Below, piece after piece: positions 14,722 through 14,874 of a DNA stretch of 14,874 bases. The stretch comes from Deltaproteobacteria bacterium. GTDB lineage: Bacteria > Desulfobacterota > GWC2-55-46. The position numbers and the translations under genes are program-made. The number at the start of each line of letters is the position of its first letter. The first letter of the stretch is position 1. The stretch is taken from the NCBI GenBank assembly GCA_016234955.1, contig JACRNN010000266.1, forward strand, positions 1 to 14,874, in the 5' to 3' direction. Below the pieces are notes generated by a model. It did not search any database, had not been told where the DNA came from, and saw nothing but the letters and a program-made list of their open reading frames with translations.

Positions 14722-14874
14722 ATGACGCCTCTTATAGCCGGGAACTGGAAGATGAACACCACCGTCCACCAGGGGGCGGAGCTTGTGATACGGCTCCGGG
14801 AGCTTTTAAAGGGGATTGATACGGTCGATGTAGTCCTGGCCCCGCCTTTCACTTCTATACACCATCTGAGCCAC
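14722..14874 (+). CDS. tpiA: Triose-phosphate isomerase (5' part, cut by window end)
   Basis: The first 51 residues are visible. They contain the diagnostic AGNWKMN (6-12), with Asn8 and the catalytic Lys10, and APPFTSIHHL near the cut. TIM interconverts dihydroxyacetone phosphate and glyceraldehyde 3-phosphate, feeding GAPDH. ATG at 14722 follows GGAAAGG (14708-14714). It lies 106 bases after pgk; that gap holds no obvious terminator, so it likely continues the gap-pgk transcript. Confidence 0.93.
   Translation, partial: MTPLIAGNWKMNTTVHQGAELVIRLRELLKGIDTVDVVLAPPFTSIHHLSH

Overview
This window looks like ordinary chromosome from a GC-rich, probably uncultured Gram-negative bacterium. A partial gene with a lipoprotein signal (LSAC lipobox) implies an outer-membrane type of envelope. 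ATA for Ile and AGG for Arg are very common, and the SMC and GAPDH sequences remind me of deltaproteobacterial (Desulfobacterota-like) proteins. That placement is from memory of the families, not a search.

Layout. On the minus strand are the start of a TPR-type lipoprotein gene (244 to beyond the left edge) and gyrA (2811-367). They run away from ppdK (3294-6005, pyruvate phosphate dikinase). A 430-480 base divergent region between gyrA and ppdK holds a strong sigma-70 promoter for gyrA, a possible operator and two dispersed repeats. From 6006 to 7331 lies a small accessory islet: REP-like palindromes, the 3' end (domains V and VI) of a group II intron, and one AT-richer gene of unknown function, bracketed by two copies of the same palindrome. 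Then follow smc (7332-10754), a Roadblock/LC7 gene (10825-11184), aroD (11415-12125, type I 3-dehydroquinase), and a glycolytic run gap - pgk - tpiA (12318 to the right edge).

How the genes work together. gap, pgk and tpiA encode consecutive triose-phosphate steps of glycolysis/gluconeogenesis. ppdK interconverts pyruvate and PEP at the end of the same pathway, and PEP also feeds the shikimate pathway in which AroD acts. gyrA and smc serve chromosome topology and condensation.

Main points for a second look. (1) The SMC reading frame lacks about 44 residues directly after the Walker A motif, in frame, removing the helix after the P-loop and the arginine (R-loop) region. This is either a real loss of function or an assembly collapse. 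(2) The islet at 6019-7086 combines an intron remnant with a gene of foreign codon use between matching palindromes. (3) A two-half-site palindrome overlaps the -35 box of gyrA. (4) A 20-base inverted repeat with a competing hairpin lies in the gap leader. (5) GyrA has Met where quinolone-sensitive enzymes usually have Ser. I did not find a clearly new multi-gene system; the unknown islet gene is the best candidate for something undescribed.
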